This document shows positions 1 through 7,887 of a DNA stretch of 64,000 nucleotides, one piece after another (the first letter of the stretch is position 1; every line of letters starts with the position of its first letter). The position numbers were made by a program, and so were the translations under genes. The stretch lies in assembly GCF_001420605.1 (NCBI RefSeq), contig NZ_LJIZ01000016.1, positions 1-64,000 on the forward strand, read 5' to 3'. This DNA comes from Bacillus sp. FJAT-25509. Lineage in GTDB: Bacteria; Bacillota; Bacilli; Bacillales; Bacillaceae_G. The notes under the pieces are model-generated. The model was not told the origin of the DNA. It made no database searches and saw only the letters and a list, made by a program, of their open reading frames with translations.

Positions 1-39
1 CCAGTAAAATACCGAGTTCATGCCCAACAGGCTGCCTAA
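1..39 (+). pseudogene. C-terminal tail of an IS3-family (IS150 group) transposase OrfB
   Basis: The first codons read PVKYRVHAQQAA then TAA. This matches the usual end of IS3-family OrfB, where a '(M)(S/T)PVxYR' motif sits just before the stop. The gene continues to the left of the window, so whether it is intact cannot be judged. The terminal repeat directly downstream supports the call. Confidence 0.7.
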
Positions 40-51
40 TTGAAGTAACCA

Positions 52-75
52 GTCTAACTTTATGGGGTCACTACA
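52..75 (+). repeat. Right terminal inverted repeat of the IS3-family element
   Basis: The segment ends GGGGTCACTACA. Its reverse complement begins TGTAGTGACCCC followed by an A-rich stretch and GTTAGAC, the typical outer end of IS150-group elements. The insertion sequence therefore ends at about 75. Confidence 0.6.
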
Positions 76-332
76 GATAACGGGTGGTTTGCTCTGCGGC
101 TGAAAGCCTTTATTACTGAGTAAATCCTAAAGGTCTACTGAACAGTTCGCCTGAAGTACTACTTTTACTGGCCAGACCTCAAAGGCCTTCTGCTTACTTT
201 CTTTTCTTTTTCTGTATCTCTTAATCAGTAAATAGATCTATGTATTCCATCATGCTTAACTTTTCCGCCCATCTTGTAGTTGATTTCGTATATATTCTTT
301 TGTGGGCGATTTATGGGTAACCTAATTAATTG
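76..332. other. Non-coding stretch between IS end and the glnA-type attachment repeat
   Basis: No supportable gene. The first ~120 bases are clearly richer in G+C than the surroundings and contain a GGTCT...AGACC inverted repeat. The last part (about 300-320) has a degenerate ATTTATGGGTA copy of the arm motif seen around the attachment repeats. Confidence 0.4.
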
Positions 333-349
333 ATATGAAACCAACAAAC

Positions 350-359
350 TGCCCATAAA
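350..359 (-). repeat. Inverted copy of the TTTATGGGCA arm-type motif, left junction
   Basis: TGCCCATAAA, the reverse complement of the motif repeated at 556-587. The same inverted copy sits at the same place relative to the right attachment repeat (7783-7792). Confidence 0.55.
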
Positions 360-363
360 TAAA

Positions 364-392
364 AACCCTTAACGCCAATAGCGTCAAGGGTT
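364..392 (-). terminator. Duplicated glnA terminator at the left junction
   Basis: AACCCTTAACGC pairs with GCGTCAAGGGTT (one mismatch, five-base loop). A T run follows on the minus strand. It lies just beyond the duplicated glnA stop codon and corresponds to the hairpin behind the real glnA at 7799-7826. Confidence 0.65.
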
Positions 393-453
393 GATTTGAT
401 TAATATACTGACATGTATTGATCTCTTTCCCAAGGGTGAACTTGAGTACGGAA
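385..453. repeat. Left attachment repeat (69-bp direct repeat, glnA 3' end)
   Basis: Identical base for base to 7819-7887. Read on the minus strand it encodes the last residues of glutamine synthetase ([14 protein letters not shown] and stop). Beyond 453 the sequence no longer matches glnA. This is the expected footprint of site-specific integration into the 3' end of a gene, the gene being restored at the other junction. Confidence 0.85.
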
Positions 454-555
454 CAGAGTTTATCTATAAATTAATGAATCATTTTAAGTCAAAACCTTTT
501 ACTACAAGTACTTTATTAAAATTGATACTCAATTTATGTATAAATGAATCAGATT

Positions 556-587
556 TTTATGGGCAAATTATGGGCAGTTTATGGGCA
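556..587 (+). repeat. Three integrase arm-type repeats phased at 11 bp (left end)
   Basis: TTTATGGGCA at 556, ATTATGGGCA at 567 and TTTATGGGCA at 578, each exactly 11 bp apart, about one helical turn. They lie ~100 bp inside the left attachment repeat. The motif recurs at 7732 and 7743 next to the right repeat. Confidence 0.65.
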
Positions 588-610
588 GTTAATCGCTATA
601 TTTATGGCTA

Positions 611-940
611 ATAATATCTATCCATTAAAATACAAAATCATCAATTTTAGTAACTAATATTATGTTATATTAAATTCTTAGTTTTATAATTTCTGATACT
701 TTATTTACAACAGTCCCTTAATTATTTTAGTAATAGTTAGGGCCTTTCTTATACAATTAAATAAAACGGTAGTGTGGTAGAAGCTATTTTTGCCTACTAA
801 AGATACTGTGATAAATATATAATAATCACTCAGAATGCTTGAAACTACTCCATTAAGTATGGTTAGAATATAAAAAAAGGAGGCATAATTTGTAGTTAAC
901 CCTGCTTTTTTCTCATTATTGAAATTATTACATTAAAATG
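611..940. other. AT-rich non-coding stretch inside the element
   Basis: No open frame with a plausible start. A weak imperfect hairpin with a flanking A/T run lies at about 874-912 and could terminate minus-strand transcription from the DUF2750 gene; otherwise nothing is recognised. Confidence 0.3.
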
Positions 941-1330
941 TTAATTTCTTTTGTTTAGTTTTACTTCTTCCAATAATTTTTCCAGTTCATCAAATAAATC
1001 AAACGGTTCAATTTCTACCCCAATTAATTCAGCATTCCAATTAATCCCTACTAATAATCCATCTTCATTCATTCCATTTAACCAATTATTCATAAATATA
1101 TCTAATGGTATAGGTGATGGTTTATATATTGACCAATCATTAATATTGCATTGTCGTGCATATGCTTCGTCTGACCAAAATGGCATTACCATTGCATCTT
1201 CATATTCATTTGACTCACAAACACACCATTTATCCTCACATTCTAATCCCCAAACTACTCCATTTTCTATTACCCTTTTTATAAACTTTTTATAACGTTT
1301 TTGCGAATTTATTGTTAAGTCAAATACCAT
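941..1330 (-). CDS. DUF2750 family protein, possible immunity protein
   Basis: 129 residues. The start is the ATG at 1330, preceded by AAAGGAG at good spacing; a longer frame from a TTG at 1354 overlaps that site. The layout fits DUF2750: an early 'VWGL' strand, a 'PFWSDEAYARQC' block, then 'DIFMNNWLNGMNEDGLLVGI' and an acidic C-terminus. The biochemical role of DUF2750 is not known to me. It is the last gene of the minus-strand toxin cluster, and small acidic proteins in that position are often immunity proteins. That role is an inference from context. Confidence 0.65.
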   Translation of the reverse strand: MVFDLTINSQKRYKKFIKRVIENGVVWGLECEDKWCVCESNEYEDAMVMPFWSDEAYARQCNINDWSIYKPSPIPLDIFMNNWLNGMNEDGLLVGINWNAELIGVEIEPFDLFDELEKLLEEVKLNKRN

Positions 1331-1502
1331 ATTGATTTCTCCTTTACTAAACAAAAGTCAATTGAATTTTTAACTTTTTTAAGTGAACTAAAAATTTTGA
1401 AACGATATACATATTAAATTAATAAAATGTCTCACGAACTAGAACTGACAAAAAAACTACTTAATCTTCCTTTTGGGTAATCTATTGCTTAATAACAAAA
1501 AT

Positions 1503-1946
1503 TTAAAAGCCAAAGTATTCTTTCTTAGCACCATCAGAAAAATTAGTAAATAGAATTTTATGAATTCTTAGGACTTTTTCTTGAGACAATTTTTTTATTA
1601 GCCATGTAGTGGCAATCGGTGTATTTATTTCAAATCTACTAATTTTTTCAAGATAATCTTCATATTCCATTAAAATTTCATTACTAATAGTTACAATATT
1701 TTCCCCTCTAGATTGATAATCTAACTTAGCCAAATCTAGAGCAGTTAAAGGATTTGGTATCTTCTTTATAACTCCATAACGAGAAGGTTTCCTATCTACA
1801 ACTGACACAAAAAAATGGTGTTCCTTTGGCAATCTTCCTTTCATTTTATCATTAGAACCAGCAAGAACCAAAATATCCCATTTCTTCGCATAACATTGTA
1901 TATCATTTTTATCAATACCAACTATCAATTTATCATATTTTTTCAT
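1503..1946 (-). CDS. Putative immunity protein for the orphan Rhs HNH-type toxin tip
   Basis: 147 residues, soluble, no signal peptide or membrane segment. Starts with ATG 11 bases after the stop of the orphan Rhs module. Visible features are an N-terminal KLIVGIDKND/ILVLAGSND strand pair, a central PSRYGVIKKIPNPLTALDLAKLDYQS block and an aromatic C-terminus (EYFGF). I do not recognise the family. Genes directly behind Rhs toxin tips normally encode the matching antitoxin, so immunity to the upstream HNH-like tip is the likeliest role, inferred from position only. Confidence 0.6.
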   Translation of the reverse strand: MKKYDKLIVGIDKNDIQCYAKKWDILVLAGSNDKMKGRLPKEHHFFVSVVDRKPSRYGVIKKIPNPLTALDLAKLDYQSRGENIVTISNEILMEYEDYLEKISRFEINTPIATTWLIKKLSQEKVLRIHKILFTNFSDGAKKEYFGF

Positions 1947-1957
1947 AAGTTCGACCT

Positions 1958-3502
1958 CTATCTTCTCTTTTTATTTTGATATTTGGTTTGAGTTCTATGA
2001 GTAGCCCTATTGTTCAATTCAGTATGCCAATAATTATAACCTTTTTTATTTTCTTTTCCATATCTGTGTGCCATATCATAACCAAATGGTACACGTATTC
2101 TATTTCTCCCTTTAGTTTTCTTCCTTTTAATTCTATTTATTTCCGATTTAATATGACCTCTAAGGTGGCTACCCAATTTAGTATCATTCGCCATTTCTCT
2201 CAATCTACCTTGTTTTCCTGCCAAAGAACGTTTTGCAAATTTAGCTACCCTACTGGCTTTCTTTAAATAGCCAACTTTAGCAAAGTTAGAAGCAACGGCC
2301 CAGGCAATTTGCTTTTTATTTTTACCAGCTTTATATGCCTTATATCCGTCATAAGCTGCAAAACCTGCATTAACAGCAAGCCAGAACCAATGTCCATCTG
2401 GGTCTACCATCATAACTGGATTATTATTAGCATAAGTATATCCATTCTGTGTAAGGATATCATCACCATCACCAGGATCTGGATCAAGTGATAAAAATAC
2501 ACCGTGTGTAGGATTATAATACCTTGCAATTAGGTAATAGTAACCTGTTTCCGCATCGAATTGATAACCTGCATAACGATATGGATTATCTTTAACTACT
2601 GTATCTTCTACTATTTTTAATGGTTTACCCCATGCATCGTATTCATATGATGCGACAACCTGTCCATCCTTATCTGTTAATGCAATGACATCACCATGAG
2701 CGTTGTAATGATAGAAGTATTTTTCGGTTCCCTTTTTCATCGCAACTAGTTGGCCAGATTCAGAATAAATAAATGACTTTGTTACCTGATTTTGTCCATT
2801 CGTTTCATATAAAACATTTAAACTATCACCATCATAAAAATAGTTTGTAATAGTTGTTCCAACGGTCTTTTGAATACGTCTGCCATCTTCGTCGTATTTA
2901 TAAGATGCTACAGGTGAACTTTCACCTTTTTTAGTAATTGATTCTAGTTGATCTTTTGCATTCCACTTGTAAATGTAAGTATCATCTTCAGTACGATTAC
3001 CATTTAAATCATATTTGATTGTTTCAGAACCAAACTTTATTAATTGATTAGCTAAATTATATTGACTATCAGTAGTTTGAGTTGACCCATTTTTCGTTTC
3101 TTTGACAGAAGTTCGATTACCAAATCCGTCATATGAATACGCTAAAATTGTTCCATCTTTTAATGTTTCTTTTTCTAACTGATCTAGTTTACCATATTCA
3201 TAGGATATATTTTTGCCATCTGGATATTTAATGCTTGTACGATTACCGTTTTTATCATAGCTATATGTCTCATCAAGAATTATATTACCATCTTTATTTC
3301 CAACAACCAATTGTTGAACTAGTCCTCTATCATCATATTTAAATGACGATCCTGAACCATTTCCCGTAGTAAATGTTTTTACATTTCCTCGCTCATCGTA
3401 ATCAAAACGATATGAATGTTCACCATCATTTACAACTGTATTTTGGTCGTTTTCATTGTATTGATATTTTAAATTCTGAATTAAGCTTAAGTTTACATCC
3501 TT
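1958..3502 (-). pseudogene. Orphan Rhs C-terminal module with HNH-like nuclease toxin tip
   Basis: The frame opens after a stop at about 3503 with no credible start, so this is a module lacking the N-terminal part of an Rhs/WapA protein. It holds YD repeats (YDxxGNRT), the Rhs core signature (YYLIARYYNPxxGVFLSLDPDPGD ... NGYTYANNNP) and the VDPDGH boundary. A toxin tip of ~145 residues follows. The tip ends with an LRGHIKSEIN segment and then GYDMAHRYGKENKKGYNYWHTEL and a late His (ATHRTQ), resembling HNH-like nuclease toxins (Ntox8-type is my best guess). The core is almost identical to the larger Rhs gene, so it could replace that gene's tip by recombination. Confidence 0.75.
2470..3489 (-). 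repeat. ~1-kb direct repeat, copy 1 (Rhs core)
   Basis: Aligns without gaps at a fixed offset of 2647 to 5117-6136, with only scattered substitutions in the stretches compared by eye. Divergence begins sharply at both edges: toxin tip on one side, unrelated sequence on the other. Confidence 0.8.
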
Positions 3503-3904
3503 TTAAGAATGAATCTAGGCGAAGCACCAGATTCTTGTTCAGCTTCAAAATAAGTAAGTTTTCCGTGTACAAGAAATAAGTGAAGGCATACCATTGCCGA
3601 CTGCAGTTTCTAGTGCATTTAATAATGGAAGTTCCTTCCCGTCAATCCTTTCACTCCAAGATATTGAATAACACCAATCACCAGCACTGTGTTCTCTCAA
3701 AATGTTTGCCACTTCTATTGCATTAGAAATAGGTTTCTTAATTTCAATCAACGACTCTAAATTCAAAGTTTTATCGTAATTGTGACATAAACGACCTAAT
3801 GCATCTTTTCGTTTCTTTTTTGAAAAAAGTTCAAACAATACACGATCTTGAATCCTTTTAGTAAAGAATGATTTTACAATAATCTCTTCTATCTCCTTGT
3901 CCAT
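3493..3904 (-). pseudogene. Orphan immunity-like gene with a late frameshift
   Basis: Starts at an ATG (3904) and encodes a mixed alpha/beta protein with SAGDWCYSISWSERIDGKELPLLNALETAVGNGMPSLISC. The frame then ends early in CTRKTYLF. One base shifted, it continues GKLTYFEAEQESGASPRFILKRM to a stop at 3493, which reads as a natural C-terminus. A single-base indel near 3560 therefore broke the gene. Its end abuts the orphan Rhs module, and no toxin tip precedes it. It looks like the surviving antitoxin of a lost module. Family not recognised. Confidence 0.65.
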
Positions 3905-4260
3905 GATAATCCCTCTCTTTTAACGTTAGCTTACTTGTCTATTTAATAACCAAAGTTCTTTATTTCCTCTTTGGATAATAGTAATGATCATTTGCTAGTT
4001 TCTTTAACAAAATTAAATATCCACAACTATTACCTCAAATATTGTTTTATTTTTCATACAAGATTGAAAGTAACCATAGATAATATCATTCAATATCCAA
4101 ATACATATCTATTCTAAATAAACTAAAAAGGAGAGCATTAGCTCCCCCTCTTGAATAATTTTTTCCGTCCCTCAAATATACCTATACATATATATTACAT
4201 TTATTTTTTTATTATTAAATTTAGACTTATAAATATTTACTCTTCATTTCTCGTCTAATA
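3905..4260. other. AT-rich spacer between toxin modules with a minus-strand terminator
   Basis: No gene seen. On the minus strand GGGAGC-TAAT-GCTCTCC followed by TTTTTAG (about 4125-4152) can terminate transcription coming from the membrane immunity gene. Confidence 0.45.
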
Positions 4261-4623
4261 TTAATAATAAATAAAACTCGCTATAATGTAGTAAATATAA
4301 AATAATAAACTAATCGTGATTAAGCAAAGTGAGCAGATACTTTTTAATTTTGAATACCCAACCTTTTTATTAAGAAAGTTGACTAGTAAAAGAAGACCTA
4401 GAATAATCAATTGAATAATAAATGTTATATAGATATATTCATGCAAAGACTCTCCTCCTCCAATGAATATACCTATACCTACTATAACAATACCTAAAAT
4501 TCCATATATTCCAGTAATATTATTTAGTTTGGAAATCTTATATTTTACAGTTTGAACTGGTAATAATAATGAAATTCCTAATACCATAAAACTTATCAAA
4601 ATATGAAGCACAAATACTAACAT
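4261..4623 (-). CDS. Small four-helix membrane protein, putative immunity to the Rhs toxin tip
   Basis: 121 residues from the ATG at 4623, preceded by ATAGGAGATATAATC and lying 11 bases after the Rhs stop codon. Four hydrophobic segments: LVFVLHILISFMVLGISLL, GIYGILGIVIVGIGIFI, YITFIIQLIILGLLLLV and ICSLCLITISLLFYIYYI. No soluble domain. The position directly behind a toxin tip argues for immunity. An integral membrane antitoxin would fit a toxin acting on, or passing through, the membrane. Family not recognised. Confidence 0.6.
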   Translation of the reverse strand: MLVFVLHILISFMVLGISLLLPVQTVKYKISKLNNITGIYGILGIVIVGIGIFIGGGESLHEYIYITFIIQLIILGLLLLVNFLNKKVGYSKLKSICSLCLITISLLFYIYYIIASFIYY

Positions 4624-4634
4624 GATTATATCTC

Positions 4635-7199
4635 CTATCTTCCTCTCCCTATCGCATTTGAATATCTCCACAATTTAGATTTTAGCGAATTTTTTCTAGC
4701 TTTTTTTATTCCGTCTAATCTTCGTCCTGGTGTTCTTTTCAAATGCTTTTTAGTATTAGTTATAAGTCTGTTAGCATGCCTTTTATATTGCTGATAATCA
4801 CTAGACCATTTATTCGCTTTTTTCGATTGGAGTACTCTCCCTATAGCCTTTCCTTTAGAAATAAATCCCAACGCTCTACCAGCGCCTGTCCACATCAAAC
4901 CACTAACAGCACCTTTAAAAGCAGCTTTCCTAACACCTTTCCAATTTGATTTCTTCCCTCTCATCTTATTATAGAGATAATATTTTCCTACCGAAGTAGC
5001 TGCCCCAATCCCAGCACCTGCTAGATACTGCCAATAATGTCCATCAGGATCCACCTTCATTGTCGGATTATTCCCAACATAAGTATAACCATTTTGGGTA
5101 AGAATATCGTCTTCATCACCAGGATCTGGATCAAGTGATAAAAATACACCGTGTGTAGGATTATAATACCTTGCAATTAGATAATAATAACCTGTTTCCG
5201 CGTCGTATTGATAACCTGCATAACGATAGGGATTATCTTTTACTACTGTATCTTCTACTGTTTTTAATGGTTTACCCCATGCATCGTATTCATATGATGC
5301 GACAACCTGTCGATCCTTATCTGTTAAAGCAATGACATCACCATGAGCGTTGTAATGATAGAAGTATTTTTCGGTTCCCTTCTTCATCGCAAGTAGTTGG
5401 CCAGATTCAGAATAAATAAATGACTTTGTTACCTGATTTTGTCCATTCGTCTCATATAAAACATTTAAACTATCACCATCATAAAAATAGTTTGTAATAG
5501 TTGTTCCAACGTTTTTTTGAATACGTCTTCCATCTTCGTCGTATTTATAAGATGCAATAGGTGAACTTTCACCTTTTTTAGTTATTGATTCTAGTTGATC
5601 TTTTGCATTCCACTTGTAAATGTAAATATCATCTTCAGTACGATTACCATTTAAATCATATTTGATTGTTTCAGAACCAAACTTTATTAATTGATTAGCT
5701 AAATTATATTGACTATCAGTAGTTTGAGTTGACCCATTTTTCGTTTCTTTGACAGAAGTTCGATTACCAAATCCGTCATATGAATACGCTAAAATTGTTC
5801 CATCTTTTAATGTTTCTTTTTCTAACTGATCTAGTTTACCATATTCATAGGATATATTTTTTCCATCTGGAAATTTAATGCTTGTACGATTACCGTTTTT
5901 ATCATAGCTATATGTCTCATCAAGAATTATATTACCATCTTTATTTCCAACAACCACTTGTTGAACTAGTCCTCTATCATCATATTTAAATGACGATCCT
6001 GAACCATTTCCCGTAGTAAATGTTTTTACATTTCCTCGCTCATCGTAATCAAAACGATATGAATGTTCACCATCATTTACAACTGTGTTTTGGTCGTTTT
6101 CATTGTATTGGTATTTTAAATTCTGAATTAAGCTTATATCCTTGACTATTAGTTCATTTAATTTGTCAGATGTACTAGCATACTTCCATTCTTGAGTTGC
6201 TCCACGATCTTCTTGTTTGGTAACACGATTTGAGGAATCGTAGGTTTTTTCTTTCTTTCGTGCTTCTTTTGGATAATCAACAGTTAGTTCATTTCCATTT
6301 TTATCGTAAGTAAAACCATAGTATATTTCCTCGTTATATGCAATACTTTTTACTCGATCTGTACCATCATATTCACTTGTGATAGTATTTCCGTTTGGTA
6401 AGATTGTTTTAGTATTGTTACCATTTGGATCATACTCTTTCGTTGTTTTATCATTTAATGGTCCGACGGTTTCAATTAATGAACCATTCTCATCATATTT
6501 ATAAGTAAATGGTTGTATTACACCTAAATCTGATTCGATTTTTTTGGATGTCATATTCCCATTAAAATCATACAGATAACTAAGCTTTGTGTGATTCGCT
6601 AACGATAATTTCATTAATTGGTTTGCTGCATTATATTCGTATGTTTGAATTTCTTCATTAGCATCTGTTTCACTTTTTTTATTTCCATTTATATCATACG
6701 TAGTTTTGGAAACATTCCCTAGCTCGTCTTCAGTTTCTATCACATAGTTTCCGTCACCATCATATTTATTGTTGGTGACAATAGCACCTTTCATTAAACG
6801 TAAACCATCAAACCAAACTGTACCTGTATAATTACCTTTAAATACAGTTGATATTTCAATTTTATTAATAGGTTTTGTGCCTGGAATTTTTACTGCAGCA
6901 CGATTCCATTCTTGTGTTCCAATTGGAAAACTCGCAACTAATTCTTCTATTTCACCATTTGTATAAGTAACTTTACCAACAATTGAATAATCTCGATTTG
7001 AAACAGTGTCGGTGCTTTTCTTCCCCACATTTTCAGCTTTAGATAAACCAGTCAGTGTTATATTAAATGGATCATCAGTTAAACTTTGTCCTACAACTAC
7101 TGTTTGTTTATACTCACTCGCAGCTTGTGTTGTAGCTGTTCTAGCAATTTTTAATGAAGTACTATCCTCAAATCCAGTTGTAGTATCGTTACTACCTCC
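4635..7199 (-). pseudogene. 5'-truncated Rhs/WapA-like protein with a basic C-terminal toxin tip
   Basis: The open frame runs from a stop near 7203 to 4635. The first readable residues (GFEDSTSLKIAR, then YKQTVVVGQSL) belong to the middle of a WapA-type Rhs protein, so the secretion signal and N-terminal carbohydrate-binding part are missing. About 20 YD repeats follow, then the core signature and VDPDGH. The tip of ~135 residues has a Gly/Ala-rich hydrophobic patch (YLAGAGIGAATSVGKYYLY) and then a very Lys/Arg-rich half ending IGRGR. The only start (GTG at 7028) has no good ribosome site. The tip matches no family I know. Probably not secreted in its present form. Confidence 0.75.
5117..6136 (-). 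repeat. ~1-kb direct repeat, copy 2 (Rhs core)
   Basis: Partner of 2470-3489. Homologous recombination between the copies would delete the present tip and its membrane immunity gene and join the HNH-like tip to the long Rhs frame. Confidence 0.8.
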
Positions 7200-7368
7200 G
7201 TTTTACATCAGTTTTTACATTTACTTTTATTGGATTAAGTATTAAAGCCACTTGTTCTTTAAAGTTTTCAAACAATTTCTCATTCTTAACAAATGGAGTA
7301 GGACAATTCTTTTTGGTTACATCATAGTGTCTAACAATTAGTAAAGGTCTTTCAGAAAATTTAAATTT
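7192..7368 (-). pseudogene. C-terminal fragment of an N-acetylmuramoyl-L-alanine amidase
   Basis: The frame reads LLIVRHYDVTKKNCPTPFV then KNEKLFENFKEQ to a TAG at 7192. RHYDVT-x-KNCP is the conserved zinc-site segment of T7-lysozyme-like (Amidase_2) amidases, with His and Cys as ligands. The first ~100 residues of the domain are absent. The fragment is wedged between the truncated Rhs frame and the integrase fragment, so this spot is a deletion junction. Such amidases are typical of phages and integrative elements. Confidence 0.65.
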
Positions 7369-7720
7369 TCACAAACAATACCAGGATGTTAATAGAAAAG
7401 TTATGGATGATTTATACCATTCTAATTTGGATTTAGTTTTTTCTAGAAACGATGAGGACTACATGCCAAAATCCAGTTTATTCAATTCTTTTTCTAGAAT
7501 TTTAAAAAATGCAGAACTCCCCTCTCTACCAATCCATTCATTAAGACATACTCATGCTGTTTTACTTTTAGAAGCTGGAGCAGATATGAAATACATACAA
7601 GAACGTCTTGGACACGGTAGCATACAAATTACAGCTGATGTTTATTCCCATATAAGTAAAAAAATCGATATTGATTCAATGAGCAAATTTGAGAAACATA
7701 TGGAGGATGTCCTTAAATAG
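7355..7720 (+). pseudogene. C-terminal fragment of a tyrosine recombinase (integrase)
   Basis: Contains the second half of the catalytic domain: HSLRHTHAVLLLEAGAD (HxxR box), YIQERLGHGSIQIT (LGH box) and DVYSHI with the nucleophilic Tyr. The N-terminal arm-binding and core-binding domains and the first catalytic Arg are missing. The open frame merges at about 7355 into the amidase remnant on the other strand. Located ~100 bp from the right attachment repeat, as usual for integrases. Cannot be active as it stands. Confidence 0.8.
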
Positions 7721-7731
7721 TTCATAAATAT

Positions 7732-7752
7732 TTTATGGGCAATTTATGGGCA
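7732..7752 (+). repeat. Two integrase arm-type repeats at 11-bp spacing (right end)
   Basis: TTTATGGGCA at 7732 and 7743, starting 12 bp after the integrase stop codon. Same motif and same spacing as at 556-587. Confidence 0.65.
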
Positions 7753-7782
7753 ATAAAAATAATTAATTTGAAACCAACAAAC

Positions 7783-7792
7783 TGCCCATAAA
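7783..7792 (-). repeat. Inverted copy of the arm-type motif, right junction
   Basis: TGCCCATAAA preceded by the same AAACCAACAAAC context found at the left junction (350-359). Confidence 0.55.
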
Positions 7793-7798
7793 TAAAAA

Positions 7799-7826
7799 AA
7801 CCCTCAGCGTTACAGCGCCAAGGGTT
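7799..7826 (-). terminator. glnA terminator
   Basis: AACCCT..GCG pairs with CGC..AGGGTT and is followed on the minus strand by a T-rich run. It lies 8 bases beyond the glnA stop. Since it sits inside the element side of the junction, it was brought in with the integrated copy of the glnA 3' end. Confidence 0.6.
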
Positions 7827-7887
7827 GATTTGATTAATATACTGACATGTATTGATCTCTTTCCCAAGGGTGAACTTGAGTACGGAA
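7819..7887. repeat. Right attachment repeat (69-bp direct repeat, glnA 3' end)
   Basis: Partner of 385-453. It overlaps the last 18 codons (counting the stop) of the intact glnA, so integration kept the reading frame complete. Confidence 0.85.

Larger units (their letters stand above)
454..7887. mobile_element. Degraded integrative element inserted at the 3' end of glnA
   Basis: Bounded by 69-bp direct repeats of the glnA 3' end. It has clustered arm-type motifs inside both ends and a tyrosine recombinase fragment next to the right repeat. The cargo is an Rhs/WapA-like toxin-immunity cluster plus an amidase fragment. The integrase lacks its N-terminal half, so the element is presumably immobile. 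The attachment-like sequence also extends left of 385, which suggests a second, tandem element or its scar on that side. Confidence 0.75.

Noticed and set aside
396-611. 71-codon frame starting [11 protein letters not shown] on the plus strand
   Set aside because: It is the antisense of the duplicated glnA 3' end read into element sequence; the same antisense start recurs at 7830. No ribosome site.
951-1295. Ser-rich plus-strand frame opposite the DUF2750 gene
   Set aside because: Antisense shadow. The minus-strand frame has a ribosome site and a recognisable family; this one has neither.
1976-2491. Two plus-strand frames opposite the orphan Rhs module
   Set aside because: Antisense shadows of the Rhs core and toxin tip; no starts with ribosome sites.
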